Position numbers and translations under genes: made by a program. From contig VTPC01090557.1 in the NCBI GenBank assembly GCA_011009095.1, positions 179,479 to 243,478 of the forward strand: DNA of 64,000 bases. The letters are read 5' to 3'. This document shows, piece by piece, positions 63,441-64,000 of this stretch. The notes below the pieces were generated by a model, which worked only from the letters and a program-made list of their open reading frames with translations, did not search any database and had not been told where the DNA came from. The stretch's first letter is position 1; every line of letters starts with the position of its first letter. The DNA is from Ignelater luminosus. Its lineage: Eukaryota; Arthropoda; Insecta; Coleoptera; Elateridae.

Positions 63441-64000
63441 CAGCATTATTATTGTAGGTAATGCCTAATATACAAAAGTACAGTGGTAAATGTGATAATG
63501 TAAATTTAATACTAAAAAAAGCGAACATTTAATGCAGCATTTCATTTATTGTACTAATACAATAATAATTTCATAAATAAATGATGAACATTGTTTTATA
63601 GATTATGGAAATGTACTGTAATAAAAACTGTACTTTCTGTTATTCTGAATTCATGTTTCTTCTTTTTATTTGTAAATTGTAAAGTGTTTGCGAAAGAAAG
63701 TGTACATTTGATTTTAATTTGCTTCCATAAACAAAAACATAATTTGGATCACAGAGACTATGAAAACATTTGTCACTACTGTCATTTTTAAAATAATATA
63801 CGCTTACTATGCTGCAGACACCTTAAACATCCTAAATATAAATAATATTTTTGTGGAAAAACCCACGAACCCCCCTAATTGTCCAGAAATCCGTGCATGC
63901 AAGAAAAGTGACCAAGTTGCAGAAAGTTTCAAATAATGTGATGTATGTATATTAGAGTATGCTCGGTAACTCCTGGCACAAAGTTAAAGAGAGTTGTAGA
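63441..64000. other. 3' flank of the second ZAD gene
   Basis: AT-rich sequence with the 3' UTR and a poly(A) signal at 63576-63581. No further gene is seen before the window ends. Confidence 0.55.

Overview
This window looks like nuclear DNA of an insect, probably a holometabolous one; the order cannot be fixed from sequence alone. The evidence is intron-containing orthologues of conserved animal genes with GT-AG splice sites, two ZAD-type C2H2 zinc-finger genes (an arthropod-rich class), an AT-rich background, and many DNA transposon and non-LTR retrotransposon remains. Exon coordinates below were worked out by hand from splice sites and codon phase. Each assembled frame is open from ATG to stop.

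Layout, left to right: an apparently intact Tc1/mariner-superfamily element (660-1964); a cytosolic sulfotransferase gene (3331-6273, minus); a gene-poor stretch with GC-rich minisatellite repeats (8.7-10.1 kb) and a retrotransposon RNase H relic; the diflavin reductase gene NDOR1 (11993-14324, minus); another repeat-rich gap; importin-13 (18977-26326, minus); RANBP3 (26898-28873, plus), head to head with importin-13; PEX5 (29344-37228, minus), tail to tail with RANBP3; a repeat-rich gap with an R2-like relic; a CCDC142-like gene (42302-48534, minus); an RTE-type non-LTR retrotransposon (about 49.5-52.0 kb, minus); and a zinc-finger cluster made of two ZAD paralogues (52447-54054 and 61699-63440, both plus) flanking a 15-finger gene (58173-59579, plus).

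Functional links: importin-13 and RANBP3 both act in Ran-dependent nuclear transport and share a 571-bp intergenic region. PEX5 is the receptor for peroxisomal matrix protein import. NDOR1 passes electrons from NADPH in cytosolic Fe-S assembly. The sulfotransferase is probably a small-molecule detoxification or hormone-conjugating enzyme. The zinc-finger genes are probable DNA-binding regulators that arose by local duplication.

The least explained element is a dispersed family of GC-rich degenerate minisatellite arrays, found at about ten loci in both orientations. Several copies have ends resembling TAGAGCCCTGCACGGGC and TAGAGGCCTGCGCGG, which could be inverted termini of a mobile element. 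Two long fold-back elements flanked by TATA lie in introns of importin-13 and PEX5 and would form long hairpins in the pre-mRNAs.
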